Assembly: GCA_000708835.1 (NCBI GenBank)
Contig: DF237014.1
Coordinates: 124,001 to 188,000 of the forward strand
Direction of reading: 5' to 3'
Source: Klebsormidium nitens
Lineage: Eukaryota > Streptophyta > Klebsormidiophyceae > Klebsormidiales > Klebsormidiaceae
Length of the DNA: 64,000 nt
How positions within the stretch are numbered: the stretch's first letter is position 1; every line of letters starts with the position of its first letter. The position numbers and the translations under genes are program-made. The notes beneath the pieces were generated by a model. It saw nothing but the letters and a program-made list of their open reading frames with translations. It was not told the origin of the DNA and searched no databases. Shown piece by piece: positions 1-10,765 of this stretch.

Positions 1-3000
1 TGGATACCTGGTAGGTGGAGGTGATGATGAAGTCGGCGTGGTTCATGGCGATGAGGTCGGCGGTGAACTGCGCCGAGAAGTGGTACTTGTCGTCGAACGT
101 CTGCCAGTAAATGTCGCTGTCCGGGTACTTGGTCTTCTCCAGCGCGTGCGCGATGTTGCACTGCGTCACCTGAAAAATGGCACGACACAAACACGCGATG
201 TCAAGAAACCAGATTGCCGTAATAGGCATCAAGTCCAAGAACAGGGCGACTCTGGATCCCGTTGAAAAGGGATTTCAGAAGACACGCACGTTCACATCTG
301 TGACTAACAAACGCGTTCCAGGCCGCGCCATAATTTGCAGGCTGTCCTGACGTAGAGACCGCAACCAAGGTCCCACGGCAGATCAAGCAAGAGGAGCGAT
401 GCCAGTCAAATTTGGCATTACGAAAATCGGCGGGTGAGATTCAAGAGTGCGCACGGGCACGGGGGTGCCTCACGTGCATGCGGTGCGACAGAAGGGACGC
501 CACGAGGTTGCCGTCGCTGTAGTTGCCGATGATGAGGTCCGGCTGGCCGCCCAGCTCCGCCTTGATCTCGAACGCGGACTCGCTGCACGCAGCAACACAA
601 AGCTGTGAGCGGAAGCTTCGCAAGCTCTCTGTAACCTTCCTTCTGGCCGCAAACCGGCGACCAGGAAGGCAAAACGACAAGGCGCGCGTTTGAGCATCTA
701 AGAGGGTTCTATTTGATTAATGGCAGCTACTGAAGCCTTTTCAGAGCGATCCGCGGCGGAGTAAGGCATCCAGCCAGCCTAATAATCCTACTCACGCCCT
801 AAGCTCTCAGTTTGTGCCAATATACCTTGAATGCACAAGGTAGCGAGCCGAAGCCCTGATTTCTGCGCAAAAATCCGTCGAGCTTCAAAGCATGCGCCCG
901 CCCATAAACCCGTATCGAGATACTCCTTCGCAATGTCGACTTTGTCCCGGCCGTTTCGAGACTGCACTTCGTTTCACGATCTCCGCCTCTGCAGGCGCAC
1001 CGCCCTCACCGTGTAAACTCCTCAAGATAGGGCCAGACCTCGAAGCGCGAGATCCACTGCGGCAGGATTCCGCGCGCGTCGCGGAAGGGCACGCGCAGGA
1101 TGCGCGCGTGCTCGGTGCCGCTGATGCGCTCGATGCGCTGGTTGCACGTGGTGCCCTTGGCGTCGGGGATGAGGCGCGTCAGCACCACGATCTGCGGCGT
1201 GATGAAGTCCAGCCCCTGCTGCTTGTTGCGCGCGAGCATCTCCTGCTCCATCGCGCGCACCTGGTCCAATATGTACACCACCTGCGGACGCGGACTTCAA
1301 AGGGTGAGGCGGACAAACGAGAAAAATCGTCAGTACACCAGGAAGGGTGAACCGGATGCACGTCCGTTCCAAGCCTCGTTAGCGACGAGGGGGTTCATTT
1401 TTCCAAACGGGTCACGCTCGAGACAAATTCGTTTCTTGGCAAATAGTTCCTCGCTCTGAGCCCTCTGGTCTAGCAGACTAAAAACTACAAGTATGTCATT
1501 TGCACTTCAAGCTCAATCTTTGCCATGCTGTGCACGGAAGGATTCGAAGCACGTGACCGACTCCTCGAAGTTTTGACGCGGAAGTAACGGCGCCAATTTG
1601 GGCGGAACTTGTCAAGCAGCTTCGAAGTTGCTTCTCGTCGCAGTAGCACTTCGGGGCCAGCTTTGATCGGGGCAAGCAGCGCGCTTACCTGTCCGCCGGT
1701 GTCCGGCATCCCTAGGACATTGGCTTGGCCAAAATAGCCGTGGGGGGAGACGATGACCACGTTGAACACCATGGGTACTCGCGCCAGAAACTTTTCCAGG
1801 GTGTCGGGGTCCGGGGCCTGCAAACACGGACACGTGTCACGTACCAGCACCGTTTGGCATAGCAGCAGTGGAAGCAGGCAAAATATGTTGACTGGATCAT
1901 CTACCATCCGATTCTTACGGCGATGCCTGGAAAGAGCCCTGGCTGCGGTCTGCACAGCAAGTGCGAATCGCACCACACGCATCTGGCCCAGAAACGCTCT
2001 ACCATTCAATGCAAGAGTCCGATACAATCGAGTGACTCTCTCAAAATAACCGTTCGAAGGGTCTGTAACGTTTGTAACGTTGTAACGTTTCAAGTGCTTT
2101 CTCTGCACTGGGCCTCACGGTAAGCTCTCCCGTTTCAAACGTGCAAGAGCTCACCTGGCCTTAGGAGGCCGGTCACTTCATGCAACGCACAAAGGAAAGC
2201 GATTTGGGAAAATCGATGAGCAGACCCCCGGAAAACGCAAAACCAAAGTGTCGTGTTAGTGCTGGTTGACGTGAACACTCTCTCAGCCCCTCTCCGTAAC
2301 GGAACCCGACGCGAGATGCTTCCTCCTACTACGAGCTCCCTCACCTGGATGAGGTCTTGCAGGAGGCGCATGCTGGCGAGAATGGTGGCGGCGTCGCAGC
2401 CCCAGCCCTTCTCAAACCCACAATGCAGCAGCCTGCTACTCAGCTCTGCCACGGGTGTCGTAGGCTCTTCCTTTGACACCAACTCCTCAGCCGATGCTAG
2501 CGCGGACCTGACAGCGACGACGTGGGGCGAGTCGCTCAGCATGACGTCGACTAGTAACTTCGAACCGTTTCGAGGATGAACCTACCTGTGCTGACTTCAT
2601 GTTGACCCCCTGCAGTTCTTTCCACAGGAAAAGTGCATAAAAAGTTGGAAAACCAAAGGAAGCTTCCAATGTAGTCCAGAATAAGGTTGTTACATAATTT
2701 CCCTCCGAAAGTGTTCTCCTCGAGCAACAGCCGTTACCTGCAGCAGGTCTAACAGCAATTGGAGGCTCTGCTGGATGACCTCAGCGTTGGCCCCCCAGCC
2801 TCGCTGGAGGCCAAGGTCATCCAGCTTTTGCTCCAGCGCAGAGAAAGGGGCGTCCCTGGGGACCGTTTCCAAGTATTCCTCAGCGGCCGTCAGAGAGCGC
2901 CTGGGGGCATACGAAGTAGAATTAGCAGGGGAGGAGCCCCGTCGAAGCCCTATCTGAAACATTTCTTTGTAGGAGGGTCGTCAACGGGATTGAAAGTCAA

Positions 3001-5125
3001 TCTGTCAGTCAAATTCCATCCTCCTTGTCGGGTTTCACGAGTTCACTTGAAGTTTAAGCCGATTGTACATGGACTCCCTCGCCAGCCAAGACATGCCCCG
3101 CTTTCCCCTGCAGCAAATTTCCTGCCCGACACGTACAAGGTGGTTCTCCCAACCTGGCAGTACACCAACGTGATCACTTGGCGGCTACGGCCTGGTTCGT
3201 CTCTGAAAAAGACTTATCTCGGCATCCGCCTGCTCAAGCAAAGAAGCTGTCGCACGATAACAGGAGGGCAGCCTTCGCTTGCCCCCGGATCCAGGTTGAG
3301 GCGACTCACTTGAGGTCGTCCAGGCTCTGGATGCGTCCGTTGTTGATCATGAGCGACTCCCCCCGGTACTTGTGCATGCGCAGGAACTCAAACAGGGGCG
3401 CCATGCCCACCTTGCGCTCCGACATGATCTGGGACGACAGGTGCTTGTTCATGAACTGCACGCCCTGCCCAATCGAGGCCGCCCTGAAGACGGAGAGCAG
3501 TGTCAGAGGACAAAGACAGGATGTACGACCGCAGAACGACGTATAGACATAATCCATCACTTATGAATCAAGGTATTGTTTCAATTGCGTTCTCGAAGGA
3601 GGTTTGTAAGGACGGTCGGCCCTGACCCCCAGGCCTGGAACTTGAGTCGGGCATTCCACCGTATGTTAAAATCCATAAACGAAAAGGTCAGCCTTGGATG
3701 GTCTCTGCATTCAACGAATAACGGATGGACATCTGCAAAATGAGGACCTTGCTGGACCCAAGATACGTTCGATGTTTGTAAGTTAAACTAGGATCTTTGA
3801 CGACTTACTTCAATATCGCACCTAAACAAGGGAGTCGGTAGACAAGATACTGATTTTCACTGCTGCTGATGCCACAGTCGTTCATAGAAGGCCACTTTTG
3901 GACACTCCTGCCTCAAGCCCGTTGACGACAAACGCCCCCCAAGCCTACGCGGCTGAGCATATCATTGGACACAGTGGATAGTACATTCTTTTGGGGCGTC
4001 AGGTTTGCACCTGTTCATCTTGGGAAAGGCCCTGTTGAACGGCTCGAAATCCAGTTCCAGGACTGCATACGGCTCCATGAGCTGGTCGATGGTGCTGTGC
4101 TCGCCACTAGAGCCCCCCATGACCAGGCGCTCCTTGAATGTCAGATACTCAGTACCGGACATCTCCTCAAGGGACAGCTCGTCCATGTTCACCCTGGCAC
4201 AAGTTCGAAGAACAGCATTCGGTCAAAAGTCGATCAGCGCAACAAGCGACTGGACTGGTTATACGAATACCGCTCAGATGTTGCCAATTCAACAGGATCA
4301 GACTAAGCTTCCAACCAGGCTGACTGTCTGATACTTCAGAATTGATGGACAGACCAACCTTTTTGTACATGTTTAGTAACGCCCAAAGATTGTGCGAAGG
4401 AGCATACTCAAGCGAAGCACGTCACTTTGTCGAGAAAAGTAGGCCAGCCTTTCAGCTTTGCACATCTGCAAAGGCTCGCAAAATCTTCAAGGGCAGGGGT
4501 TTACTCACTTAATATATTGCCACTCTGCAACCCTGGGGCGCAGGGCGAGGGCAATGATAGGGTCCACTACCACCCCCTCTTGCGCTACTGCCAGCATTTT
4601 GGCAAAGTGGGACTCTGCAGATAATACACCCAGCAGTCAGAGCACGATTCACCGGGAGTATCCCTTAGACAGGGGATGTAAGAGAAACAATACCGTGAGT
4701 TAGCCCACGCAAGCCTGATCTGTCAGGCTTAAAACTCACCTCTCCCTGTCTTTGCTTGGTCTCAAAGATTGGTTGCCCTGGCATTCTCATCTGGATCTTG
4801 CAACCACGCAGATGTTTGCCAAAAAGGCAGTGCACTCCTACTATCCAGCGGGCCCATATTCTCTCGCAACTTCCACAGGCCAAAACTCAGGCAGACTCCA
4901 ATCATTTGCAGTGGTGCACGGTGACTTGCCTAGCACCTCTGGGGTGAATTCAGAGGCCTTCTTTAGGGCTTCCTGGAAATCATGCTGCAACAGGACCGGC
5001 GTCTTGATTCCTTTGAGGCGGTGCAGAACCAGTAGGATGTCGTTGCGGTGGCTGGACACCGAATCCCGCATCCGGCTTGACCAGGAGCGCTCGAACCTTG
5101 GCCTGGCCGCTAAGGAGGGCGCCAT
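1..5125 (-). CDS. SUS: Sucrose synthase, N-terminal 498 codons (3' end outside window)
   Basis: Sucrose synthase reversibly converts sucrose plus UDP to UDP-glucose and fructose in the cytosol. Exons in gene order: 5125-4930, 4614-4509, 4193-4011, 3483-3310, one of 2900-2738 or 2507-2345, 1817-1689, 1281-1010, 582-474, 169-8. All join in frame, and the gene runs off the left edge with about 300 residues missing. Family landmarks: [14 protein letters not shown] near the start, [12 protein letters not shown], the HLSSQIM segment, then the GT-B domain with [52 protein letters not shown] and [20 protein letters not shown]. The start at 5125 gives the usual distance to HRNDIL; an in-frame upstream ATG at 5233 would add 36 unrelated residues. 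The Ser/Arg-rich start ([12 protein letters not shown]) resembles the N-terminal kinase site of plant enzymes; that is inference. Identity is secure; exon limits are hand-read. Confidence 0.94.
2345..2507 (-). other. SUS: Sucrose synthase alternative exon B (duplicate of exon A)
   Basis: The exon is 163 nt, with acceptor gctgtcag and donor gtgagg, in the intron after exon A. It encodes 54 residues from [14 protein letters not shown] to MRLLQDLIQ, including CGFEKGWG. Entry and exit phases equal those of exon A. Aligned without gaps, about 19 of 54 residues match, including AEE, G--(R/K)GWG, LL-DL-Q. The frame is open and both splice sites are good, so it does not look decayed. Splicing A to B, or skipping both, shifts the frame. 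I infer a mutually exclusive exon; transcripts were not available. Confidence 0.8.
2738..2900 (-). other. SUS: Sucrose synthase alternative exon A
   Basis: The exon is 163 nt, with acceptor ...cccccag and donor gtaacg. It supplies one base to a lysine codon and then 54 residues from [14 protein letters not shown] to LQLLLDLLQ, including LGLQRGWG. It reads directly into [10 protein letters not shown] of the next exon at 1817. By codon count it covers residues about 221-274, the C-terminal part of the segment that in Arabidopsis SUS1 is called the ENOD40-peptide-binding domain. This copy is closer to the usual plant sequence as I recall it, so it is probably the default exon. Confidence 0.88.
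4615..4929 (-). other. GC-AG intron in sucrose synthase
   Basis: Intron 1 has donor CTAG|gcaagt and acceptor ctgcag|AG. Only this GC donor keeps the family reading frame: the codon G+AG joins ...TPEVL to ESHFAKML. The nearest GT donor (GAG|gtgcta) leads to an early stop in the next exon. The extended gcaagt matches the consensus seen at GC donors. Confidence 0.72.
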
Positions 5126-6495
5126 CCCTATGCGTCCAGGCGGCAGTTTGAAGCTCGGAGAGAGGTGAGGACCTGCGAAGGGGCAAAGTGCATTGCTACA
5201 ACCAGCAACTCTACATGAGCTGTGAATACGCAACCGCCCTTGATATGGCCTGGTGGAAGTTTGACATCACAACAAAGGCAAGCAGATTCTAAAGCGAAAT
5301 TCTACAAACTGATGCCGCAAACCTGCTGGAATGCTTGCAACAGATGTGCCAAAGATGGGCAGCTCTGAGAGCTTTAGACTTATGCTTGAGAGGCAGCTGG
5401 TGATTGCTGGCAGCTCACCACCAACGGAACAAGCTTCCAGCTCACTGCGGGCGTAGAAAATACAACATGCCAGAGTACAGACTGGGAAAAACACAGGAAC
5501 TGAGAAAGGCCAATCTGCCCGCACCAGTATTCCCAGCCCCTTGCGAGGCTTGAAAAACGACCCTGTCATCCTGCTTCATAGCATGCACGTTGTCTACCTT
5601 GTCCTCGTCCACAACCATTTCAATACACTTCCAGACCCAGGTTCCAATGGACTTGCAGCCTTTGGGAGTCTGCCTTCAAATAACGAAAAACTTCACAAAT
5701 GCTGTAGAACATGTTTTGTCTAAGTGTCACGGTCCTGCAGGGGCTCCACATCGCGGTTCCAGAGTTGTGCAGCTCAGGCACTCACCTAGTCAGCAATTCG
5801 TCGGACCTCTGCCGTCTCTGGTTTGCTGCATGCGAAGGAAGAGCCTGTTCGGCGGTTTTCAGCTTTTGGCAGGTGTCCTGAGAATGTGAAGGCTTCCAAA
5901 CAGCTTTTAGGCACCCGACGCACTGAAACTCAAGCTCTCTTTCGATCGTCTCTCCCTGAGCGTTCAGAAAACTCTAGCCTTTCAAGAGACCGAGTGCCAC
6001 CGCCAGCATTCCTTCACAGCTTGTGCAGTCTGCTGGAAGGTTGACCATGACTCGACTCGTCTTCCACAGCAGCGGCCATGGCAAGCGAACTCGAAAGGGC
6101 CCATGTTCCAGCATGGCGGCGACTCGCTCGCTGCGCTGAACTCTGCCAAGTGGCAGCCTAAGATCACGCTGAAAATTACAAGAGCATATCGAACCGTCCA
6201 ATCTGGATGGTATTGAAGTTGGACGGCTCCTGCTGCTCGTTGTTTCCAACTGCTGATGTCACCCTTGCCGACCAATTGTGTCTCGAACTCGTGTATGACA
6301 ATTGTCCTCGCACATGGACGGTCCAGACTCGCAGCGGCTGCAGGGGTCATTCTTTCCAGTCTTTCAATTTCCTTCTCTGAAGAGGGAAAGCTTGGAAACT
6401 TGAAAGTAGGAAACACCTCCTTCCCTCTGCTTCGCCAACGCGGAGCGCTTAGTACTGCAATCTGGGGGCGTTTGACTCTCGTTTGGTAGGACGCC
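5126..6495. promoter_or_regulatory. Divergent intergenic region, sucrose synthase / proline-rich protein
   Basis: This 1.4 kb stretch lies between the two start codons and must contain both promoters and the 5' leaders. It carries a minus-strand open frame of 171 codons (5982-6497), but that frame overlaps the neighbour's start and has no recognisable domain. I see no repeat, RNA gene or clear core-promoter motif. A leader intron in either gene is possible and cannot be decided from the sequence. Confidence 0.45.
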
Positions 6496-9441
6496 ATGAT
6501 GACCTCTGCAATGTCTGCCCTGACTCACACCGGTACGCATCCTGTTTGCTCTTTTCTGAATGCATGCAGCAGTAAAGAGGGTATGCAAAGCATGCAGCCG
6601 TGCTCCAGCCTCTTCTTGAGGAGTAGAGGGGTCGTTCAGAAGGTCGTCAGAACACAGCGCCCTGTCTCCGCTGCATCGGCGTCCCCTGCTGCTCCTCTGG
6701 TTGGAAGGAGAACGGGGAGTTGGTTGCAGCTGGCTTCAGCGACAGCGCTTGTGGAAGAGCTCAGGGGGGAACAGTCAGGCAGGGCAGGTGAGCCCCCTGC
6801 AGGCCCCATTCTTGGCATTGGCCCCATCCCCACTGAGTTTCCTCAACCTGATGTGCAACCATTCCCCAACCCGGAGCCAAGTGTGCCTGGTGCACCAGAA
6901 GTTAGTCCCAGCACGCCCCCAAACCCTGCCCCCAGCACACCTCCGGAAGTGCCCCCTCTGATTAGCCCTCCTGAGCCGGACACAACAGAGGTGCCTGGAC
7001 AGCCCAGTGGTCCGGAGGTTCCTAGCACACCAGTGCCAGAAATACTGCCTGATCCAGGCCGTGGTGAGGCTCAGTGGTCCTTGCCTTCAAATACTGCGAG
7101 CCTGTGACTTCTTTCCTTTGTCTTTGCATAGATTCCCACGCAAGCCAAGGGAAGGTGCTTCTTGAGCTGAAATTTAGAACCAACTATTCTGGAATGAGTT
7201 GGAAGCATGGACGCTTCTTCATATCTGCTTCTATCTTGTCAGCATTGTTCTTCCCTACTTGTTGATAAGAGTTCCAGGACAATGTATGACACATTGAACT
7301 GCAAGTCAGGATCATGACGCGCTGAGTTCCAAGATGGACCAGCGCAGTAGCGTTTCTTCTGGTTCTCTGCTTTTGCAAGCCATATGCACCCTTGACATTG
7401 TGAGGCAACACCCTCGATACATTTCGTCAGAGAAATGCTCAGAAGCAGAGTCTTGATTGATGAGTCCTTCCTTTTGCAGGACCGGAGACGCCTGTCATCT
7501 CGCCTCCTGACTTTCCGGAGAGACCCTCAGGGCCGGAGGTTCCCATCCCCACGCGCAGGCAGCCAGACACTCCCACCACCACTCCTCCTGAGTTCCCGGG
7601 AGGGCTTCCTGGAATTGAGGTCCCCGGCCCGACCATCCCTGGCCCCAGCCCATCCCCTGGAACTTCACCTGGCCCCATCATTGGTGAGTGGCGTGCTGGC
7701 CAGGGTGCAGTGGAGGGATTTGGGCAGGTTGAGCCCTTTCATCAGGCTCTTAGGATGCGGAAGGTGCCCAGGGTCCTAGAAGGGGTTACAGGGAGGGTAG
7801 AGCAGCATCGTGACAGCCGGGTGATGTTGTCTTTGGGCTTTCCGTATGGTGTCAAGCCTCCAGTTCCGCCCGCTGAAGTGCGCCCAGCTCCGCCAAGCAG
7901 TCCCCAAACCCCTGGAGTCCTGCCCGATGCCCCCTCTATGGCACCCCCTCTGATTCAGCCCCCTCAAGCAAACCCGAGTCTGCCGCCAGGGGCAACACCA
8001 AATGATCCGGGGATTGCCATCACCCCACCTTCTGACACACCTAGCGACGACAACATTGCCGTTGTGCCACCCCCAACACGGCCCCCTGTCCCGGAAAAGG
8101 CCCCATTCCAAGCACCTGAGAGCCCCTTCCCTGGCGATGTTGAAAAGCTACCCCCGCCAGAGTTGCGGCCTCCTGGACCTTCAAAGCCAGACCCTGACTC
8201 CCCTGCTCCTGGCGCACCCATCCCTAGTCCAAACCCCCAACAACCAAAGCCCTCTCCTCCCCCAGGAGCTGAGCCACTACCCCCTTCTGGCAAACCGCCA
8301 GCCACCCCGCCCCCCCAAGCAAAACCCCTGCGGCCACCCGGCTCTCCCCCAATCACACCGATGCCGAACGTGACCCCATCACCTCAATTGAAGGGTGCTA
8401 GTGCCTCCGCTGATCGTTCTGGACGGACAGGTTCACCTGTTAGCCTTCTCTCTGTGTCCACCATTCAGGTTCCAAATACGCCCTTGCTTAGGCATTCACG
8501 CCCTGTCTCTGCGAATGCAGGAGGCCTAGGTATTTCAGCAATCGTCACCCCACCCCAGCCTGTCCCTCCGGTTGGGCCGGGCACAGGGTCCCCTCCTCCA
8601 TTTCCCGGAAACCCCGGCAATCCGACCCCTCCCCCTCAGACCCCTCCCCAAACTCCCCCCCCGCAAGCACCGCCGGGTGGTCCTGCTNNNNNNNNNNNNN
8701 NNNNNNNNNNNNNNNNNNNNNNNNNNNNNNNNNNNNNNNNNNNNNNNNNNNNNNNNNNNNNNNNNNNNNNNNNNNNNNNNNNNNNNNNNNNNNNNNNNNN
8801 NNNNNNNNNNNNNNNNNNNNNNNNNNNNNNNNNNNNNNNNNNNNNNNNNNNNNNNNNNNNNNNNNNNNNNNNNNNNNNNNNNNNNNNNNNNNNNNNNNNN
8901 NNNNNNNNNNNNNNNNNNNNNNNNNNNNNNNNNNNNNNNNNNNNNNNNNNNNNNNNNNNNNNNNNNNNNNNNNNNNNNNNNNNNNNNNNNNNNNNNNNNN
9001 NNNNNNNNNNNNNNNNNNNNNNNNNNNNNNNNNNNNNNNNNNNNNNNNNNNNNNNNNNNNNNNNNNNNNNNNNNNNNNNNNNNNNNNNNNNNNNNNNNNN
9101 NNNNNNNNNNNNNNNNNNNNNNNNNNNNNNNNNNNNNNNNNNNNNNNNNNNNNNNNNNNNNNNNNNNNNNNNNNNNNNNNNNNNNNNNNNNNNNNNNNNN
9201 NNNNNNNNNNNNNNNNNNNNNNNNNNNNNNNNNNNNNNNNNNNNNNNNNNNNNNNNNNNNNNNNNNNNNNNNTCGGCAACTCCCGACCCCTCCCCCTCAA
9301 ACCCCTCCCCAAACTCCCCCCCCGCAAGCACCGCCCGGCGGTCCTGCTCCCCCCCCGTTCCCGAAGAATCCAGGCCTGCCTCCGACTGGTCCGTCTCCGC
9401 CGCCTATGCCCGGGCCAGGAACAGGGCCTGGGACTGCCTGA
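6496..9441 (+). CDS. Proline-rich protein with assembly gap
   Basis: Exon 1 (6496-7063) starts MMTSAMSALTHTGTHP and has about 75 residues rich in Ser, Ala and Arg (SSLFLRSRGVV, RPVSAASASPAAP). This looks like an organelle-targeting peptide rather than a secretion signal. It is followed by disordered P/E/S/T sequence. Exon 2 starts at 7480 (ttttgcag) and stays open to the stop at 9439-9441. A good donor at 7684 and an acceptor ending at 7791 would remove 108 nt, a multiple of three, that encodes non-proline-rich sequence; whether it is spliced is open. The main body is PPP/PPG/PGP repeats such as TPPPQTPPQTPPPQAPPGG and ends GPGTGPGTA. Residues around 8688-9272 are unknown because of the N run. 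No family is recognised; a structural or wall-associated role is only a guess from composition. Confidence 0.68.
8615..9348 (+). repeat. Direct repeat flanking the gap
   Basis: Sequence at 8615-8687 recurs at 9274-9348 with a few differences. Both copies encode TPPPQTPPQTPPPQAPPGG. They are likely the outer units of a longer repeat array in the proline-rich gene. Confidence 0.85.
8688..9272. other. Assembly gap (585 N)
   Basis: The gap is a run of N inside the proline-rich coding region. Near-identical sequence lies on both sides, so the gap probably covers a tandem array that could not be assembled. The N count is not a reliable length: the proline-rich frames on the two sides differ with this spacing. 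Confidence 0.98.
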
Positions 9442-10765
9442 GCAACTGAGCACAAGCCTTTATTAGTACAAGCTTTATTCGTGATTCTTTGAGTGCAGTA
9501 TGTAGTCGAGGAACGGCCTTTTTGAGAACCTTCTAATGGAGTTTCGTGAGTTTTATAAGAGAGTTTAGTGACCCGTTCTTATGCAGAATCAGGAGATTGA
9601 TTGTACGGTAAATCAAAAGCGCTTTCAACCTTAACGCGATACGCTCTTGACTTTGTAGGCGGAGTCTTTGAGCAACCAGTGGCACGGGTGTATGCTTTGC
9701 GCTGAAACACATGCAGCGTTGATTTTGATCGAGTTCCTTACATGTTTGATGCAACGGTTCATCGTTCAATATGGCCGACTTGAAGTTACGGTGCAGTAAA
9801 TCCATGCACGCTGATCCCCGTGTCCCGTGCCCATCACTTGACATGCCACGATTCTACTGCATCATACCATTGTGTATTTGCATCACGGCGGCCTGCCCAC
9901 GTTGGGAGAGAATCCGATCCTGGTTCCGTTCTAATCAATTACAGATCCGCTATATCTGCCACGGCGCCTGTAAGCTTCCCCCTCATGGTTGCATGAATGA
10001 TTCAAAGGCCACACACTCATAGCTCTAAATGCTCGTGTCATGCACATCATGCCAACTTGTGCTAAGTGTGTCCATAATAGTCGACGTCAAGCTACATGAA
10101 TAGCGCTAAACCGGTGGTTACTCGCAAGATTCTTTCAGCATCACATGCGCCGCGGTGCCTTCAAAGGAGAATACGTTTCTCTTGAAAAAGGCTCTTGTTA
10201 GATGTACAGGCGATCGGATGCAGATCAGGTGACCCAATTTACGCGTGATCGACGCAGTTGCACCTTACTGTAGGTCTTTTTAAGCAGCTGCTGTAGAGGC
10301 CGGCGGCCTAGCACCGCCGAATTACAATACTTGGACGTATTACTACGATTGGTCGATCCTTCGAAAACCCGTTTGATTCTCAGATGCTGCCAGGTGCAGT
10401 GGTCTTAAAACACATAACATAAGATAAATACCGCAAACTTGGCGATGACCAGCCTCAGCTCATGTTAGCTAATGCATGCCGAGTAGACGGGCACAGGGAT
10501 GTACGAGCAAAAGAAGACGGTAAATTGAGAGCTGTTAATTAATTCTCTGAAAACCCACCGAGAGTTCATCCACTCTGTCACTTGTGGCTTAATACAAGCT
10601 ATCAAGGCGCAGTCAGAATGTCAGGGGCACACATTCCATCATTCTAGCAACTACAGAAGCGGTCACCATGTTTCGAAGTCCTGTTGTTTTGTACTGGGAC
10701 GTATCCCCGTATGCTCAAGGCTCCGGCAGAATCTTCGAAGCGGTCGAAGAACGCATCCACTCAGA
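9442..10765. other. Intergenic, 1.3 kb
   Basis: This region lies between the proline-rich gene and the bZIP gene, both on plus. It should contain the 3' end of the first and the promoter of the second. Short open frames (9533-9844 minus, 9771-10022 plus) show no domain or coding character. I see no repeat or RNA gene. Confidence 0.5.

Noticed and set aside
5982-6497. 171-codon minus-strand open frame between sucrose synthase and the proline-rich gene
   Set aside because: It overlaps the start of the plus-strand gene, has no recognisable domain, and sucrose synthase already has a good start at 5125.
8545-9453. Minus-strand and alternate-frame open frames across the gap
   Set aside because: They exist because N runs contain no stops and GC-rich repeats are open in several frames.
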